Assembly (NCBI GenBank): GCA_964441735.1
Contig: CAYTVB010000021.1
Coordinates: 1 to 31,391, forward strand
Length of the DNA: 31,391 nucleotides
Source: JASMTM01 sp964441735
GTDB taxonomy: Bacteria > Thermotogota > Thermotogae > Petrotogales > Kosmotogaceae
Reading direction: 5' to 3'
Below the pieces are notes generated by a model. That model was not told the origin of the DNA and did no database searches. It worked only from the letters and a program-made list of their open reading frames with translations. The position numbers were made by a program, and so were the translations under genes. Shown piece after piece: positions 21,898 through 30,897 of the stretch. Every line of letters begins with the position of its first letter. The first letter of the stretch is position 1.

Positions 21898-24308
21898 TTT
21901 AAACCACTCCTGGAGATGCCTGCGATAAAGTATTTTTGGGTGATCAGGAACAATATAACCACAGGAATAATAGAGAATGTGGCAGCTGCCATTAACAGAT
22001 TATATTCCGTTCCGGTGGCGCTGCTAAAATTCTGTAATCCCACAGGCAATGTTCGATATTCAGGACTTTTTGTAACAATTAGAACCCACAGGAAAGCGTT
22101 CCAGCTTCCAACAAATTTAAGAAGAGCGCCGGTAATTATGGCTGGTTTAGATAATGGTACCATTATTCGCCAGAGGAATTTCCATTTGGATAAACCGTCT
22201 ATTTTAGCAGCATCGTAAAGTTCGTTGGGGATTGTCATAAAATGCTGTCTGATCAGGAATATGGCAAAAACACTTATTACCCAGGGGACAATAAGGGCAT
22301 AATACGTATCTATCCAGCCAAATACTGTTAATGTGATGAAGTTTGGAACAAGAAGCACTTCTCCAGGGACCATCATTGTGGCCAGGAAGATTGTAAAGAC
22401 AAAGTTTTTGCCAAAAAACTCCATCTTTGCAAAAGCAAAGGCTGCCATCGCGGCAAAAATAATTTCAAGGAACGTTGTTGTAATTGCCACAAAAACGGTA
22501 TTGGCATAGTATCTTCCAAAAGGTGCAGCATTCCAGGCTCTTACATAATTTTGCCAGAGGTTAGCCATTGTCTCAAAAAATGTGAATTCAGCACTTCCTT
22601 TTACAACTGAATCTTTAAACCAAACTGCTGCAATATCATTAAATTCAATCTCAAAGGTTTTTGTTCCAGACGTATTGCTCCTGCCTCGATAATAGACTGT
22701 TTTTACTTCTTCAGGTTTTTCAAGTATTTCCAGTTCACTAAGAGCATCTGAATGGAGCTTTGCAAAAGTTCCAATCCAGCCAGTTTGTTCCCACCTCATA
22801 GATATAAGTTTCATTAACGTGTCTTCATTAATGACATTAAGAAGAATGTCTAATTTGTTGATGTTAGAACTAAATACAATACTCTGACCACTAAAGCTTC
22901 CTGCTTCCTGGAACAACTGGATAAATTCTTCATAGTCAGGATCGTTATTCATTGTGGTGTTAATCTTTTTATTAAATTCGGGGTCATCTATTATGAGTGT
23001 TGAACTCTTTAAAAGATTTATATTGTCTGAAATCAGCTCGGAAGTTTCTTTAGTATTTGGGAAGTAATCTTCAATTCTATTATTAAACTCACTGTCAAGG
23101 TGCTTAAGTAAGATATTCTGTGCCTTTCTTATATTACCTGGATTTAAATTATCTTTTAAATACTGCTTGACATTTTCCGACGCATCCCAGTTCTTAAGTT
23201 TATCAAGCAAGACCTGGTGGACTTCCTTGTCTGTCCTAATTTTCCCTTTAATATATATTGATGACAGGACTTCAGACTGGATATTTTTATAATAGTTCTT
23301 CGCAGAATAATATAAATCAAGAAGATTATTCCATTCCTTTAATGGAGTAATTATATTGTTTTCAAAAGCATTTTTAATGTTCTTTGAAGCAAGCATCAAT
23401 TGCCTGTTATCATTCGTGGCTACGACATCAATGATTTCATAAATGGCTTCTTTTTTGTTTAGTGCTTTCTCCAGTAAGGAACCAATCATTTCTTTTATCT
23501 GATCAAGCTCTGTAAGTTCGATTAATGTTCCAGAACCTCTTCTGTATTCTCTTATATCCGTAGCGTTTTGTGATAGTTCGACAAGCAACGGTTCTACAAT
23601 GCTATTTATCTCCTGCTTCAGCTTTTCCTTTGTTTGTTTTGTTTCCTCATCATCAATGGGGAAAGGTCTCAAGGAATTCTCAACAATATTTCTGAAACCT
23701 GAACTCGATTTCAAGAAAATCGTTTCAAGACTGGAAGACAAAACTATTCTTCGTGCAAAAGCATCGCTTCTATATTCTGCTACATCAAGAAAATTGTCCA
23801 TGAACAACGATGGATTATCCGTTTCTAAATCGATCCCCTCATCGTATGCTTCAGGTAATTCTGCAACGCACTGATTATACTTATCTACGAGAGATTGATA
23901 ATCGCTGTTTTTCGGGTTTAACGAATAATTATCGGGAGAACCATTATCATTATCCTGCAGTATGGAAATGGTGACCGTTCCACGCCTGATAGTATCATCG
24001 TTCAATTTCAGTACCAGTGTGTTTATACCTGTTGTTTCACCAATAAGTGAAGCAAAGTTTTTAAATTGATCAAGACTTAATGTTGATAAATCCAGCCCTC
24101 CGGTTGTTCTGTATTGTTTTTGCAGTTTAAAATCAATTTCTGATTCCGCATTTTTTGTAGTCCATTTTGGAGGCCAGGTAGAAACCTCACTGGCTGCTTT
24201 GAATGACGTATCAACCATCCATGCAAATGGAATTAGCATGATGAAAGCTCCAGCAAATATTAAAATATATATAAAAATTTGAGACAAGGATTTCGTAGAA
24301 TTCTTCAT
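21894..24308 (-). CDS. MalG-type sugar ABC permease with a very large extracytoplasmic insertion
   Basis: One of two membrane subunits of a carbohydrate importer. Residues 1-45 hold the first helix and the following WMVDTSFK. Residues 583-804 are a standard MalG core with five more helices and the EAA loop LYDAAKIDGLSKWKFLWRIMVPL contacting the ATPase. The family is normally 270-300 residues; this one is 804, because about 530 residues separate helix 1 from the core. I recall unusually long MalG proteins in Thermotoga, so the feature may be lineage-wide, but I cannot check. It ends on the ATAA overlapping the small gene. It begins 11 bases after the partner permease. Confidence 0.93.
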   Translation of the reverse strand: MKNSTKSLSQIFIYILIFAGAFIMLIPFAWMVDTSFKAASEVSTWPPKWTTKNAESEIDFKLQKQYRTTGGLDLSTLSLDQFKNFASLIGETTGINTLVLKLNDDTIRRGTVTISILQDNDNGSPDNYSLNPKNSDYQSLVDKYNQCVAELPEAYDEGIDLETDNPSLFMDNFLDVAEYRSDAFARRIVLSSSLETIFLKSSSGFRNIVENSLRPFPIDDEETKQTKEKLKQEINSIVEPLLVELSQNATDIREYRRGSGTLIELTELDQIKEMIGSLLEKALNKKEAIYEIIDVVATNDNRQLMLASKNIKNAFENNIITPLKEWNNLLDLYYSAKNYYKNIQSEVLSSIYIKGKIRTDKEVHQVLLDKLKNWDASENVKQYLKDNLNPGNIRKAQNILLKHLDSEFNNRIEDYFPNTKETSELISDNINLLKSSTLIIDDPEFNKKINTTMNNDPDYEEFIQLFQEAGSFSGQSIVFSSNINKLDILLNVINEDTLMKLISMRWEQTGWIGTFAKLHSDALSELEILEKPEEVKTVYYRGRSNTSGTKTFEIEFNDIAAVWFKDSVVKGSAEFTFFETMANLWQNYVRAWNAAPFGRYYANTVFVAITTTFLEIIFAAMAAFAFAKMEFFGKNFVFTIFLATMMVPGEVLLVPNFITLTVFGWIDTYYALIVPWVISVFAIFLIRQHFMTIPNELYDAAKIDGLSKWKFLWRIMVPLSKPAIITGALLKFVGSWNAFLWVLIVTKSPEYRTLPVGLQNFSSATGTEYNLLMAAATFSIIPVVILFLITQKYFIAGISRSGLK
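21907..21911 (-). promoter_or_regulatory. Ribosome-binding site deciding the coiled-coil gene start
   Basis: AGGAG on the minus strand, within the last codons of the permease gene, is 9 bases before ATA 21897. GTG 21906 overlaps the site itself and runs into a stop after two codons, so it cannot be the start. Confidence 0.6.
22563..24161 (-). other. Insertion domain in MalG-type permease (about residues 50-582)
   Basis: This segment replaces a loop of about 30 residues in ordinary MalG proteins. By topology it faces outside the cytoplasmic membrane. It is mostly helical and charged, rich in Asn, Asp, Glu, Lys and Leu, with no membrane helix and almost no Cys. I see no recognised enzyme motif. 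It could help dock the binding protein, as the periplasmic P2 loop does in enteric MalF, or span towards the outer sheath; both are inference. Confidence 0.8.
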
Positions 24309-24319
24309 TTCAAATCACC

Positions 24320-25654
24320 CTAAGATTCGTAGTGTATTCTTTTTCTGCCGATTCTGAACTGAATAAATGTGAGCGCCAGAATAATGAGGAACAAAATATA
24401 GGCACCAGCACTGGCCACACCCATTCTCTGCTCATTGTAGAATTTTTCAAAAACGTAATAAACAAGCGTCAACCCGCTTTGATTAACCGGACCTGGAAGT
24501 CCCTGATAAAGAATGAAGATCTGTGAGAAAACCTTAAATGATCCGATCATAGTAATTATCAGTACAAAAAAGGTTGTTGGGGATAGAAGTGGCCACGTTA
24601 TATGTTTAAACTGTTGCCAGGTATTTGCTCCATCAACTCGTGCTGCTTCATAATAAGATCTGTCTATACTTTGTAATCCTGCTAAGAAAATGACTGCTGT
24701 GTATCCCAGATGCTGCCAGACCGAAACTATGGCAATAGTAGGGATTGTCCACTGCTCTTCTTTTAACCAGGCAATCTTATCGATACCAAACCATGAAAGG
24801 AAATAGTTGATTAATCCAAACTGATCATTGAACATCCACTGCCATACAAGTGAAACAGCAACAACTGATGTAACAAAAGGGATAAAATACGCTGTTCTGA
24901 ATAAAGACCGCAATTTAATCTTTTTGTTTAACAATAATGCTACTACCAGCGCAATAGTAATCTGTGTAGGAACAGCAAGTAAAACATAATAGATGGTGTT
25001 ATATGTTGCTTTAATGAAATCGGAACTCTCTTTAGCTAAAACAAAGTAAGTTATGAGGTCATCTCCAGCGGGTACAAGTACCATAAATGTAAAAATAAAA
25101 AAGAGAATAACCATAATCATGGAGGTCCAGCTTCTTGATCTCATAATATTAAGGTGCTCATCGTTACTTTTTTTGAAAATTATTCCTCCAGAAATCGCTA
25201 TGAGAAAAAGTGCCATAATAAAGTGATACCAGGAAAAGACCTCTTCAGGGTATATATTTCTTGAAATGATCATTGTAATCCATACAGCAAGTGAAGCCAG
25301 GTAAGGCATTAAGAACTTCTTTGAAGGTTTATAGTATTTAGTAAACGATGAAGCAATAAAATAGAAAAATCTCGTTAAAATGATTGCCCCAAAAATGTAG
25401 GCAACAGTATTTACCACCGCATATATAAAATTCAAACTTATGGGATATGAAAGTCTAAAAAGCTCTTTGTAGTTATCCAGACCTATGAAATATCTTTCAG
25501 CACTGGTATAGTCCCACTTGAAAAAGCTTAAAACAAGTGAAAAACCTATTGGCCAGAAAATGAAGATTCCAAGAACTACGAAGGATGGTAACAAAAATAG
25601 ATAAGCTTCAAAGGTTTCTTTCCAGTATTTCTTGGAATATTTTTTATAAGCCAC
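24320..25654 (-). CDS. MalF/UgpA-type sugar ABC permease with extra membrane helices
   Basis: The partner permease subunit, 444 residues. Helix 1 is at about 18-44 and the typical GLDNYKELF at 58-66. The core resumes at ATYNTIYYVLLAVPT (about 217-230). It ends with the EAA loop YYEAARVDGANTWQQFKHITWPL and two more helices. Ordinary members are near 290-310 residues. An extra segment at about 67-212 carries four hydrophobic stretches, an even number that preserves topology. GTG 25654 follows GGGAGGG by 6 bases. No binding-protein or ATPase gene is adjacent, so the importer is incomplete here. The substrate is unknown. Confidence 0.92.
   Translation of the reverse strand: MAYKKYSKKYWKETFEAYLFLLPSFVVLGIFIFWPIGFSLVLSFFKWDYTSAERYFIGLDNYKELFRLSYPISLNFIYAVVNTVAYIFGAIILTRFFYFIASSFTKYYKPSKKFLMPYLASLAVWITMIISRNIYPEEVFSWYHFIMALFLIAISGGIIFKKSNDEHLNIMRSRSWTSMIMVILFFIFTFMVLVPAGDDLITYFVLAKESSDFIKATYNTIYYVLLAVPTQITIALVVALLLNKKIKLRSLFRTAYFIPFVTSVVAVSLVWQWMFNDQFGLINYFLSWFGIDKIAWLKEEQWTIPTIAIVSVWQHLGYTAVIFLAGLQSIDRSYYEAARVDGANTWQQFKHITWPLLSPTTFFVLIITMIGSFKVFSQIFILYQGLPGPVNQSGLTLVYYVFEKFYNEQRMGVASAGAYILFLIILALTFIQFRIGRKRIHYES
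25019..25456 (-). other. Four-helix membrane insertion in MalF-type permease (about residues 67-212)
   Basis: Hydrophobic stretches at about 73-98, 113-130, 141-160 and 176-194 lie between the NYKELF motif and the permease core. They are joined by short charged links (KYYKPSKK, KKSNDEHLNIMRSRS). In typical UgpA/MalF-short proteins these two points are about 10-15 residues apart. Confidence 0.75.
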
Positions 25655-25684
25655 AAAAAACCCTCCCGGAAGCTAAATCATAAA

Positions 25685-25693
25685 ATTATATCA
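25685..25693 (-). promoter_or_regulatory. Predicted extended -10 promoter of the permease genes
   Basis: TGATATAAT on the minus strand is a perfect extended -10 (TGnTATAAT), overlapping the folP stop. The -35 region is poor. Transcription would start near 25678 and serve the two permeases and genes beyond. Confidence 0.55.
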
Positions 25694-26521
25694 TGAACCC
25701 TTTAGTGCTTTTAGAACGCGAACTGTTCTTAAGTTTTGTTTAATATCGTGAATTCTTACGAAATTAACACCCTTTAGAAAAAGATATGAAGTGATTGCCA
25801 GCGTGCCTTCAAGCCTGTCTTCAACAGGTAGATCTAAAATTCTGCCTATAAAACTTTTTCTTGAATGACCGACAAGAACAGGATAACCACTTCCTGTAAA
25901 AACATCAATATTTCTCAGTAGCTCAAGATTGTCTTCATGACTTTTGCCAAAACCAATGCCGGGATCGATTACAATACTTTTTTCATCTATTCCGTAAGAT
26001 ATAGCTTCTCCTGCTTTACTAAATAAGTAAGAACTTACTTCTCTGATTACATTAACATATTGCGGATTTTTTTGCATGTTTTTTGGTACTCCCTGCATAT
26101 GCATAATAATTACAGCAGTTTTATAGTCTTTCACAGTCTGAAGTAACACTGGATTTTTCAAGCCAGTTATGTCATTTAATATATCAGCTCCGGCTTCCAT
26201 AGCGGCTTCAACAGTTTCTGGATGATATGAATCTACGGAAACCAGTAAATCAGGAAAGGTTTTCTTTACTTCTTTGATTAATGGAATCACACGTTTTATT
26301 TCAACCTGTGGAGGAACAGGTTCCGCGCCGGGTCTTGATGATTCTCCTCCTATATCTATAATACGTAAACCAAGATCAACCATATTTGAAATAGTTTCAA
26401 CTGTTTTCTTATTAACTGAATATCTACTGTCGGGATAAAAAGAATCGGGAGTAACGTTTATTACCCCAACCAGTTCAGGGCCGTCAAAACTGTATGTTTT
26501 ACCCCTTGTTTTAAGTTTCAT
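25691..26521 (-). CDS. folP: Dihydropteroate synthase
   Basis: Condenses p-aminobenzoate with hydroxymethyl-dihydropterin pyrophosphate in folate synthesis. GVINVTPDSF (19-28), DIGGESSRPGA, SVDSYHPETVEAA, DPGIGFGK and GHSRKSFIG, followed by VRIHDI, cover the pterin, phosphate and sulfonamide-loop motifs. At 276 residues it is a stand-alone enzyme. The start lies within the end of pyrG (11-base overlap) behind GGGGCAGGTAA. No other folate genes are next to it. Confidence 0.97.
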   Translation of the reverse strand: MKLKTRGKTYSFDGPELVGVINVTPDSFYPDSRYSVNKKTVETISNMVDLGLRIIDIGGESSRPGAEPVPPQVEIKRVIPLIKEVKKTFPDLLVSVDSYHPETVEAAMEAGADILNDITGLKNPVLLQTVKDYKTAVIIMHMQGVPKNMQKNPQYVNVIREVSSYLFSKAGEAISYGIDEKSIVIDPGIGFGKSHEDNLELLRNIDVFTGSGYPVLVGHSRKSFIGRILDLPVEDRLEGTLAITSYLFLKGVNFVRIHDIKQNLRTVRVLKALKGS

Positions 26522-28103
26522 GATTACCTGCCCCGTTTCTTATAGCGTTAATGAGTCCAAGAAATAAAGGATGCGGTTTTCCTACCTTTGATTTGAATTC
26601 AGGATGATACTGAATGCCAATGAAGAAATGATGGTTGCTTAGTTCTACGGCTTCAACAAACCTGGATTTTGCGGATATGAAAAGTCTTTTGCCAGATTTA
26701 TCTTTTGGAGAGTCTGTATACATAGATTTATAATTTCCATAGTTGACTTCATAGCGATGTCTGTGCCGTTCAATAATTTCATTTTTCCCGTACAGTCTTT
26801 CCAGTTTTGATAAAGGTGCTATATTCATTTTTTGATTACCCAGTCTCATCGTTCCACCGAGATTCATAATTTTTTTCTGTTCTTCCATCAAATCAATTAC
26901 CGGGAACGGTGTTTCGGGATTGAATTCTTTAGAGTTGGCATTTTTCATCCCATGAACGTTTCTCGCAAATTCCACAATCATAAGCTGCATACCCAGACAA
27001 ATACCGAGAATGGGAATATTGTTTATTCGAGCATATTTTATTGTTCTAATTTTACCCTCAATACCTCTTTCACCAAAACCTCCTGGAATAATTAAGCCAT
27101 CGTAATCAGCCAAATTCTTTTCAAGTTCACTATTATCCATCTCATCAAACTCGTGTACATCAATAATTTCTGGCTTTTCTACACCGCAGAGCAAAATACT
27201 TTCACTAATACTCTTGTATGCGTCTTCAGTTTCCGTATATTTGCCAATAATAGCGATTCTATAACTATCAAAATGTACAGGATATAACCAGTTGAATTCA
27301 TTTTTTACAGCGAGATTTAATTCTGAAGCAATTATGTTGTGAATGCTTTGAGAATAAAGAAGTGATGGAATCTCATAAACATTGGATACATCCGGAAGAT
27401 TGAACACGTTTTTTCTTATTACACCACCAAAAAGAGAAATCTTATCAAGCTGTTCATTATCAAGGTTAGATACCGAACGTACTACAATTAGATCGGGCTG
27501 TATTCCAATTCTTCTTAGTAACTGAACAGATTGCTGGGTTGGTTTTGTTTTGAATTCTCCAGAAGCTTCAAGAAATGGTACATAGGTTACATGAACAAAA
27601 AGGAAATTATCAGTTCCCTTTTCTAAAGCAAGCTCTCTTATTGCCTCGAGGAATATTTCCGCTTCGATATCTCCTACGGTGCCTCCAATTTCAATCATCA
27701 CCACATCACCGGGGATCTGTGTTATTCTATCCTTTATTTCATTCGTTACATGGGGTACTACCTGAACAGTTGCACCAAGATACTCGCCCGAACGTTCTTT
27801 TTCAATGATTGTTTTATAAATTTGACCAGCAGTCATATTGTTACTGCGTCTCATTTCTTTACCCAGGAATCGTTCATAATGGCCCAAATCGAGATCAGCT
27901 TCATATCCATCTTCTGTTACAAATACCTCTCCGTGTTGATTTGGATTCATAGTTCCAGCATCGATATTTAAATACGGATCGATTTTTAATGTGTTGATCT
28001 TTAAATCGCATTCCTTGAGCACCCTTGCGATAGATGCCGATAGTATTCCCTTTCCAACACCGCTTAACACTCCACCGGTGACTACAATATACTTTTTATC
28101 CAC
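26511..28103 (-). CDS. pyrG: CTP synthase
   Basis: Makes CTP from UTP, ATP and glutamine. The amidoligase half begins with VVTGGVLSGVGKG and KIDPYLNIDAGTMNPNQHGE, including the UTP/CTP-binding EDGYEADLDLGHYERF. The class I glutaminase half has nucleophile Cys in GICLGMQ and the His-Glu pair in QYHPEF. At 530 residues it is complete. The start codon is GTG at 28103, within the last codons of nfo (8-base overlap), behind GAGGTAGG. With the dCMP deaminase it represents pyrimidine supply in this window. Confidence 0.97.
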   Translation of the reverse strand: MDKKYIVVTGGVLSGVGKGILSASIARVLKECDLKINTLKIDPYLNIDAGTMNPNQHGEVFVTEDGYEADLDLGHYERFLGKEMRRSNNMTAGQIYKTIIEKERSGEYLGATVQVVPHVTNEIKDRITQIPGDVVMIEIGGTVGDIEAEIFLEAIRELALEKGTDNFLFVHVTYVPFLEASGEFKTKPTQQSVQLLRRIGIQPDLIVVRSVSNLDNEQLDKISLFGGVIRKNVFNLPDVSNVYEIPSLLYSQSIHNIIASELNLAVKNEFNWLYPVHFDSYRIAIIGKYTETEDAYKSISESILLCGVEKPEIIDVHEFDEMDNSELEKNLADYDGLIIPGGFGERGIEGKIRTIKYARINNIPILGICLGMQLMIVEFARNVHGMKNANSKEFNPETPFPVIDLMEEQKKIMNLGGTMRLGNQKMNIAPLSKLERLYGKNEIIERHRHRYEVNYGNYKSMYTDSPKDKSGKRLFISAKSRFVEAVELSNHHFFIGIQYHPEFKSKVGKPHPLFLGLINAIRNGAGNHET

Positions 28104-28965
28104 CGTGACCTACCTCATTTTTAAGAATAGATTTTATTCTTGAGATATCCTGTTTGTGTTCTGGATCTTTACCTGGTGTTTCGAGGATGAGAGGTTTTTC
28201 TCTGAAATAAGTATATGAAAGAAAACAGGCAAATCCCGAATCACCTATATAACCTTCTCCAATTCGCTCATGTCTGTCCTTTGCTGAACCTAACGGAAAC
28301 TTTGAATCATTTAGATGAATCATTTTTAATCTATCCAAACCTATTGATTTATCTATCTCATCGATAATTTTTTCAGTTCCTGTTTTGTTTGTAATATCAT
28401 AACCTGCATCAAAACCATGACAGGTATCGTAGGTAATGCCAAATCTTTCAGGAAAGGAAACGAGATCCAGTATCCTTTTTAACTCATTGAACGTGCTTCC
28501 AATATTTCCACCTTTTGGAGACACGTTTTCAAGAAGCAGAATGATATCCTTTGATTCACTTTCATTTAATACTATATCAAGCCCTTTAGCCAATCTATCA
28601 AGTCCATCATTTAATCCCTTTCCAAGATGGCTGCCAGGATGAAAATTCAGATATTTCAGCCCGTATGAAGATACAGTTTCAATTTCCTCTTTAAGCAATC
28701 TGACTGATTTATTCCAGACTTCTTTTTTGGGACTGGAAAGATTGATAAGATAACCAGAATGAACCAGTACTTCTTCATTGGTAAATCCGGCTTTATTCAT
28801 AGAATTTTTGAATCTGATGATTTCTTCAGGATTGGGAAATCTTGCCTTCCATTGTGAAGGACTGTGCGGAAAAATTTGAAATGCTGTTCCTCCAATCTTT
28901 AAAGAGTTCTCTGGAACCTTATGATAACCTTTAGAGGTGGACATATGAGCACCAAGTATCAGCAC
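28096..28965 (-). CDS. nfo: Endonuclease IV (AP endonuclease)
   Basis: Cleaves DNA at abasic sites during base excision repair. It has a zinc TIM-barrel: GAHMSTSKGYHK at the start, LVHSGYLINL, LNFHPGSHLG, LLLENVSPKGGNIGSTF, YDTCHGFDAGYD, IHLNDSKFPLGSAKDRHERIGEG (in part) and LILETPGK carry the metal ligands. Its length of 289 is standard. GTG 28965 lies 7 bases after GGAGG and 16 bases after the lepA stop. Confidence 0.97.
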   Translation of the reverse strand: MLILGAHMSTSKGYHKVPENSLKIGGTAFQIFPHSPSQWKARFPNPEEIIRFKNSMNKAGFTNEEVLVHSGYLINLSSPKKEVWNKSVRLLKEEIETVSSYGLKYLNFHPGSHLGKGLNDGLDRLAKGLDIVLNESESKDIILLLENVSPKGGNIGSTFNELKRILDLVSFPERFGITYDTCHGFDAGYDITNKTGTEKIIDEIDKSIGLDRLKMIHLNDSKFPLGSAKDRHERIGEGYIGDSGFACFLSYTYFREKPLILETPGKDPEHKQDISRIKSILKNEVGHGG

Positions 28966-28981
28966 TTATTTTCCTCCGTTC

Positions 28982-30796
28982 TTATTCATCCAGTTCATCT
29001 GATTTAAGTAATGCTAAAAAGGCAGTTTGCGGGATTCTTACCCTTCCAATTTCTCGCATTTTCTTTTTACCTTCACGCTGTTTTTCAAGAAGTTTCATTT
29101 TTCTTGTGACGTCACCACCGTAACATTTTGAAAGTACATCTTTTCTAAGAGCTTTAATATCTGTCCGGGCAATAATCCTTCCACCAGCTTTGGCCTGAAT
29201 GGGAATCTGAAATTGATGCTGGGGAATAAGGTCCTTTAACCTATCAACCATTTTTTTTGCCATTGCGTACTGTTTACTTTTGTGAACAACAAAAGAAAGT
29301 GAATCCACCTGTTCTTTGTTCACAAGAATGGTTACCTTAACAAGGTCAGAAACCCTGTAACCAATAATCTCGTAATCCATAGTGGCAAAACCATGAGAAA
29401 TCGCTTTAATTTTATCAAAAAAGTCAAACATAATTTCAGAAAGTGGTGCCACAAAATGCAAAATCACTCTGTTTCTACCAGCATTCTCAACCTTTTTGAA
29501 ATCCCCTCTTTTTTCTGATGTCATAAAACTTATAATATTGCCCATATAGTCAGATGGTGTTATCAATGATAGATCTACAAAGGGTTCTACTGCCTCTTCA
29601 AAATCACCATCTTCCGGGAAATTTGTTGGATTATGTATTTCATAAAGCTCTCCTTCTTTGGGTTTTATTCTATAAACTACATTTGGTGCGGTAAGGATAC
29701 ACGTTATTTCATGCTCTCTTTCAAGTCTTTCCTTTACTATCTCCATATGAAGAAGACCGAGAAAACCAACCCTGAATCCAAAACCCAGAGCGGGTGAATT
29801 TTCTGGTTCGAAAACGAAAGAAGCATCGTTAAGTCTGAGCCTATCTAGCGCCTTTCTAAGTTCTTCATAATATTCTGGCATACCTGGAAACAATCCTGCA
29901 TAAACCATTGGTTTTACTTCTTTAAAGCCAGGAAGAGGTTGGCTTACCGGGTCATCCGCTGATGTTATTGTGTCACCAATCTTCGCTCTTTTTACATCTT
30001 TGATTCCGGCGATTAAGTAGCCTACTTCACCTACACCCAATGAATCGACCGGTAATAGATCCGGCGAAAAAACACCAGCCTCATCAACCTCAAATTCTTC
30101 ATCGATACTGGAAAGTTTTATTTTATCACCGGGTTTTACCGAGCCATCAAAAATCCTTGTGTGTACAATGACACCTCGATACTTATCATAGTTGGCATCA
30201 AAAATGAGCGCCTTTAATTTTCTCTCCGGGTTGCCACTGGGTGACGCGACTCTTTTTACAATAGTTTCTAGAAGTTCTTTCACACCTTCCCCTGTTTTCC
30301 CGCTGGTAAGAACATACTCACTCTCACTAAAACCAACAAGATCTTCGAGCTCCATTTTGGTTTCTTCAATATTTGCTTCACTCAGATCGATTTTGTTTAT
30401 AACAGGTATTATTTCAAGATCGTTTTCCAGTGCCAGATATGTGTTGGCAAATGTTTGAGCCTCAACACCCTGTGAAGCATCGACCAGTAATACAGCTCCT
30501 TCACATGCAGCAAGACTTCTGGATACTTCATAAGTAAAATCGACGTGACCCGGCGTGTCTATAATATTCAGTTCATATTCAAGTCCATCCTCGGCTTTGT
30601 AAAGAACCTTTACAGGAGAGGCTTTGATAGTTATTCCATGTTCTCTTTCAAGATCCATTGCATCAAGATATTGCTCTTTCATTTTCCTTGTTTCAACAGA
30701 GTGCGTTGACTCGAGTATTCTATCTACTAGAGTTGTCTTTCCATGATCTATATGAGCGATTATTGCGATGTTTCGAATTCGACTTCTTTCGTACAT
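28982..30796 (-). CDS. lepA: Elongation factor 4 (LepA)
   Basis: A translational GTPase related to EF-G, membrane- or ribosome-associated under stress, linked to ribosome assembly and back-translocation. AHIDHGKTT, DTPGHVDF and NKIDL are the G motifs. The LepA-specific C-terminal domain ends with CYGGDVTRKMKLLEKQREG and IPQTAFLALLK. ATG 30796 (9 bases after GGAGG) begins the usual MYERSRIRNIAIIAH; an earlier ATG at 30889 lies in the upstream terminator region and is rejected. The protein has 604 residues, a normal length. Confidence 0.97.
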   Translation of the reverse strand: MYERSRIRNIAIIAHIDHGKTTLVDRILESTHSVETRKMKEQYLDAMDLEREHGITIKASPVKVLYKAEDGLEYELNIIDTPGHVDFTYEVSRSLAACEGAVLLVDASQGVEAQTFANTYLALENDLEIIPVINKIDLSEANIEETKMELEDLVGFSESEYVLTSGKTGEGVKELLETIVKRVASPSGNPERKLKALIFDANYDKYRGVIVHTRIFDGSVKPGDKIKLSSIDEEFEVDEAGVFSPDLLPVDSLGVGEVGYLIAGIKDVKRAKIGDTITSADDPVSQPLPGFKEVKPMVYAGLFPGMPEYYEELRKALDRLRLNDASFVFEPENSPALGFGFRVGFLGLLHMEIVKERLEREHEITCILTAPNVVYRIKPKEGELYEIHNPTNFPEDGDFEEAVEPFVDLSLITPSDYMGNIISFMTSEKRGDFKKVENAGRNRVILHFVAPLSEIMFDFFDKIKAISHGFATMDYEIIGYRVSDLVKVTILVNKEQVDSLSFVVHKSKQYAMAKKMVDRLKDLIPQHQFQIPIQAKAGGRIIARTDIKALRKDVLSKCYGGDVTRKMKLLEKQREGKKKMREIGRVRIPQTAFLALLKSDELDE

Positions 30797-30825
30797 AATT
30801 CCATTCCTCCCGAGCTTTCTGAACA

Positions 30826-30834
30826 ATTCTATCA
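30826..30834 (-). promoter_or_regulatory. Predicted extended -10 promoter of lepA
   Basis: TGATAGAAT on the minus strand matches TGnTATAAT with one mismatch. Transcription would start near 30819, about 23 bases before the lepA ATG and after the speE terminator. No clear -35 is present. Confidence 0.5.
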
Positions 30835-30854
30835 CGCTAATTTTAATACTGCAT

Positions 30855-30876
30855 AAAAAAAGGGGATTTCTCCCCT
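30855..30876 (-). terminator. Intrinsic terminator of speE
   Basis: On the minus strand AGGGGA-GAAA-TCCCCT forms a 6-bp stem with a GAAA tetraloop, followed by seven T residues. It begins about 22 bases after the speE stop and separates speE from lepA. Confidence 0.85.
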
Positions 30877-30897
30877 CATCTAAACTCACATTGAAAT

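Noticed and set aside
30797..30889. Upstream ATG for lepA at 30889
   Set aside because: It would translate the speE terminator and the lepA promoter; ATG 30796 has the ribosome site and the family N-terminus.
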